A DNA stretch of 64,000 nucleotides from Halobaculum sp. XH14. Its GTDB lineage: Archaea > Halobacteriota > Halobacteria > Halobacteriales > Haloferacaceae. The stretch covers positions 2,790,001 to 2,854,000 of the forward strand of contig NZ_CP134949.1 in the NCBI RefSeq assembly GCF_032116555.1, in the 5' to 3' direction. Below are positions 61,819 through 64,000 of this stretch, piece by piece. Position 1 is the first letter of the stretch; every line of letters starts with the position of its first letter. The notes under the pieces were generated by a model. The model ran no database searches. It saw nothing but the letters and a program-made list of their open reading frames with translations, and had not been told where the DNA came from. The position numbers were made by a program, and so were the translations under genes.

Positions 61819-62549
61819 GCTACCACCCCGACGTGGAGCGCGGCGACCCGCGCGAGTTCGTTCGTCGCCCCGATCACGTCGCCGCTCACCCCGCCCAGCG
61901 TCGCCCGCGCCCACCGGAGGACGAGGAGCGCCACGAGCGGCCCGGTCGCCAGCGTCGCCGCCGCGGGCACGACGCCGGGCCAGGTCAGCAGCGCCGCCGG
62001 CGCGGCGAGCAGGAGGACCGGGACGAGGGAGCGAGCGCTCGCGTGCTCGGAGAGTGCGGAGCCGAGCCCCTCGTGGGTCGCCGAGCCGAGACAGACGACG
62101 GTCGCCATCGCCGCCTTCGCCGCCACCTCGGCGGCGACGACCAGGGGGAGCGCCCTCGCGGGGAGGCCGACGAGGCCGGCGCCCGCGGTGGCGAGCCCGA
62201 GCACGATCACCGCGATCGCGACCGCGCCGCCGACGCCGACGACGGTGTCCCGCATGACCTCGCGCCGCTCCGCGGTGGGGCCGTGGACGACCGCCGCGTC
62301 GCCGAGGTCGGCGACGCCGTCGAAGTGATTGATGCCGGTGACGACCGCGACGCCGACGACGAACAGGAGCGCCGCCGTCGCCGGCGGCACGGGGAGGAGC
62401 AGCGGAAGCGCGACGAGCGGGCCGAGCACGTAGCCGACGAACGGGAAGGCGCTGGGCGTCCGCGCGAACGCCGCCCAGGCCTCGTCGTCGTGGCCGACGG
62501 GGAGCCGGGAGAGGAAGCCGAGCGCGCCCCGGAGCGCGGTCAGAACCAC
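61803..62549 (-). CDS. cobS: adenosylcobinamide-GDP ribazoletransferase (cobalamin synthase)
   Basis: 248 residues from GTG 62549 (VVLTALRGALGFLSRLPVG). Membrane enzyme joining GDP-cobinamide to alpha-ribazole. The CobS signature TGINHFDGVADLGDAAVVHG (about 62-81) is intact and about seven hydrophobic helices follow. It overlaps cbiB by 10 bp and cobY by 16 bp, so the three are tightly co-translated. Confidence 0.93.
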   Translation of the reverse strand: MVLTALRGALGFLSRLPVGHDDEAWAAFARTPSAFPFVGYVLGPLVALPLLLPVPPATAALLFVVGVAVVTGINHFDGVADLGDAAVVHGPTAERREVMRDTVVGVGGAVAIAVIVLGLATAGAGLVGLPARALPLVVAAEVAAKAAMATVVCLGSATHEGLGSALSEHASARSLVPVLLLAAPAALLTWPGVVPAAATLATGPLVALLVLRWARATLGGVSGDVIGATNELARVAALHVGVVAWTLS

Positions 62550-63442
62550 GCGCCCACCCCGGCAAGGATGAACGAGCACAGACCGGCGAGGCCGACGACC
62601 CGGATCCCGCGCCGTGCCCGCGCGGCCGTCGGCAACTCGGCAGCCGGGTGTAGCACGTAGACGCCGGGCTTCTCCAGTCGCACGTCGAGGAGCGTCGCGA
62701 GCGTCGCCATCGGCCACCCCGAGTTGGGCGAGGGCGGGTCGGCCCGCCAGGCGCGCGCGCGAAGGAGGGCACCCGGACGCCGGCCCGCGAGCGCGACGAG
62801 CACCGCGCCGAGCCTCGCCGGAACCCACATGACGACGTCGTCGAGGCGGGCGCTCGCCCAGCCGACCGGCTTCGACCGGTAGCCCAGCATCGAGTCGAGC
62901 GTGTTCACCGCCTTCACCCAGACTGCGGCGGCGACCGCGACCGGGAGCGAGAGCTGTGCGCCGAGCGCGAACGCGAACAGCGGCGCGACGAGGCCGTCGA
63001 CGAGGTTCTCCGCGGCGCTCTCGACGGCCGCGCTCCTGAGCTGGCCGGCCGAGAGCGCCGCGGCGTCCCGCCCGACGAGCGCGCGGACGGCCTCGCGGGC
63101 ACCATCGAGGTCCCCCTCGGTGTCGTCGATCACGTCCACAGCCACCGCGTACAGCATTCGGAGGCTCGTCGCTCCGAACAGCGCGAGCGCGGCGAGCGCC
63201 GCCGCGAACGCGGGGCCGGCGAGCGAAGCGAGCCGGACCGCGCCGCCCGCGACCGCTGCCGCCCCGAGCGGGAGGAACAGCGTCAGGAGCGCGCCGACGA
63301 GTTTCGGTCTCGACCAGCGCCGGTCGAACGGCTCGACCAGCCGGCCGAACAGCGCGACCGGGTGGACGCGGGCCGGGAACTCCGCGAACAGCACGTCGAG
63401 CGCCAGCGCGAGGCCGACCGTCGACGCGGCAGTCAGCCCCAC
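62540..63442 (-). CDS. cbiB: adenosylcobinamide-phosphate synthase
   Basis: 300-residue membrane protein from GTG 63442. It links aminopropanol (phosphate) to adenosylcobyric acid. CbiB blocks: LDVLFAEFPARVHPVALFGRLVEPFDR (about 14-40), RDAAALSAGQLRSAAVESAAENLVDGLVAPLFAFALG (about 124-160), VKAVNTLDSMLGYRSKPVGWASARLDDVVMWVPARL (about 176-211). The WPMATLATLLDV region is weaker than in bacteria. It begins 16 bp after the cobT-like stop. Confidence 0.93.
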   Translation of the reverse strand: MGLTAASTVGLALALDVLFAEFPARVHPVALFGRLVEPFDRRWSRPKLVGALLTLFLPLGAAAVAGGAVRLASLAGPAFAAALAALALFGATSLRMLYAVAVDVIDDTEGDLDGAREAVRALVGRDAAALSAGQLRSAAVESAAENLVDGLVAPLFAFALGAQLSLPVAVAAAVWVKAVNTLDSMLGYRSKPVGWASARLDDVVMWVPARLGAVLVALAGRRPGALLRARAWRADPPSPNSGWPMATLATLLDVRLEKPGVYVLHPAAELPTAARARRGIRVVGLAGLCSFILAGVGAWF

Positions 63443-63458
63443 GGTCCCTCCGCGCCCC

Positions 63459-64000
63459 TCATGGCTCGACCGCGGGCGCGTCCGCGAGCAGTCGGTCGTA
63501 CACGGTGACGATCCGCTCGCGGAGGACGGCCATCGGGACCCCCGATTCCGCGACCAGCGCGAGCGCGCCGCCCATCCCGACGCCCTCCTTCGCCTCGCCG
63601 GCGACGTAGGCGTCCGTCGCCGGATGCTCCAGACGATCGAATCCGGGGTCCGTGACGGTGACCTCGAGGTCGAGGTCGGCCGCGAGGTCGCGGATCGCCG
63701 CCGTCGGGTCGGCGGCGACGAACGAGGTGGTGGCGAGTTCGAGCGGCGCGTCGACGCCCGCGTGCCTGGCGAGCGCGGCGGCGGCCGCCAGTTGCGTCCC
63801 CCCGGCGAGCGTCACCGACGTCCCGGATTCCGCCGCGCCGACCGTCAGCCCGGCCACCGCGGCGAGCACCGGGTCGCCGACCTGCCGAACCGCCCCGGCG
63901 GGGTCGCCCGCCGCGTCGCCCTCGGCGAAGCCGCTCGATTCGAGCGCGTCCGCGACGACGTCGCGTTTGAGCGCGAGCGGGTTCTCCGGGAGCGACGAGG
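63459..64000 (-). CDS. cobT: nicotinate-nucleotide--dimethylbenzimidazole phosphoribosyltransferase-like protein (partial, 5' end outside)
   Basis: The C-terminal 180 codons of an archaeal CobT-type enzyme, which activates the lower ligand base as alpha-ribazole phosphate. Visible are [53 protein letters not shown] and [13 protein letters not shown], which match the archaeal (TIGR00303-like) branch rather than bacterial CobT. The frame runs through the window edge, so the start is not seen. First visible gene of the minus-strand cobamide operon. Confidence 0.9.
   Translation of the reverse strand, partial: SSLPENPLALKRDVVADALESSGFAEGDAAGDPAGAVRQVGDPVLAAVAGLTVGAAESGTSVTLAGGTQLAAAAALARHAGVDAPLELATTSFVAADPTAAIRDLAADLDLEVTVTDPGFDRLEHPATDAYVAGEAKEGVGMGGALALVAESGVPMAVLRERIVTVYDRLLADAPAVEP

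Noticed and set aside
57719-64000. Cobalamin riboswitch upstream of the cobamide operon or btu genes
   Set aside because: No B12-box-like sequence was noticed, and the operon's 5' end is outside the window.

Overview
The window is a contiguous, very GC-rich piece of a haloarchaeal (class Halobacteria) chromosome. The evidence is strongly acidic proteins, Tat-type signals, archaeal ether-lipid synthesis (geranylgeranylglyceryl phosphate synthase), the archaeal CoA route (pantoate kinase and phosphopantoate--beta-alanine ligase), archaeal SRP19, Gar1 and Trm5, archaeal-type AspRS, and many TATA-like boxes about 30 bp before the start codon, as expected for leaderless transcripts. No rRNA, transposase or CRISPR array was seen. 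One tRNA (Thr, anticodon CGU) is present.

Layout. 0-13.6 kb: mostly housekeeping genes (dCTP deaminase, a ThiN-domain regulator, FemAB-like and GST-like proteins, an aminotransferase, an anion exporter, a molybdopterin oxidoreductase, Nudix, CoA synthesis). 13.6-16 kb: a UPF0175/PIN toxin-antitoxin pair against the 3' end of aspS. 16-20.2 kb: TrkA-N protein, amino-acid permease with UspA-like domains, Lrp regulator and the lipid gene. 20.3-24.1 kb: a defence-type island with a zinc-ribbon protein, an EVE-like/McrB-type AAA+ NTPase, a PD-(D/E)XK nuclease partner and a DUF433/DUF5615 toxin-antitoxin pair. 24.7-34 kb: topA, a serine hydrolase, a creatininase-family protein, a frameshifted bactofilin-like membrane protein and an S9 peptidase. 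34-36.7 kb: a four-gene operon of very acidic proteins with no clear function. 36.7-43.6 kb: M20 peptidase, MATE exporter, gatB, srp19-gar1 and small membrane proteins. 43.7-46.8 kb: a BtuFCD-type transporter. 47-57.7 kb: a second serine hydrolase, a phosphate permease with a coiled-coil partner, trm5, tRNA-Thr, a pair of paralogous secreted proteins, an acetyltransferase and an AlkP-superfamily enzyme. 57.7-64 kb: a minus-strand cobamide operon cobT(partial)-cbiB-cobS-cobY-cobD-cbiZ-cbiP. The BtuFCD importer about 11 kb away and CbiZ/CobY together suggest that the cell salvages corrinoids as well as finishing synthesis.

The least explained signals are: a dispersed structured repeat present as three intergenic cores (10.2, 27.4 and 29.1 kb) whose stem arms differ but stay complementary; the EVE-McrB-like/nuclease cassette; the acidic four-gene operon; a single palindromic TATA box exactly centred between btuF and btuC; tandem palindromic operators before the second serine hydrolase; a conserved inverted-repeat element upstream of two paralogous secreted proteins; and several small duplications of gene or tRNA 3' ends (aspS, a serine hydrolase, btuD, tRNA-Thr) that look like scars of past insertions. 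Two genes (bactofilin-like, SHOCT) each carry one frameshift consistent with a single missing base.
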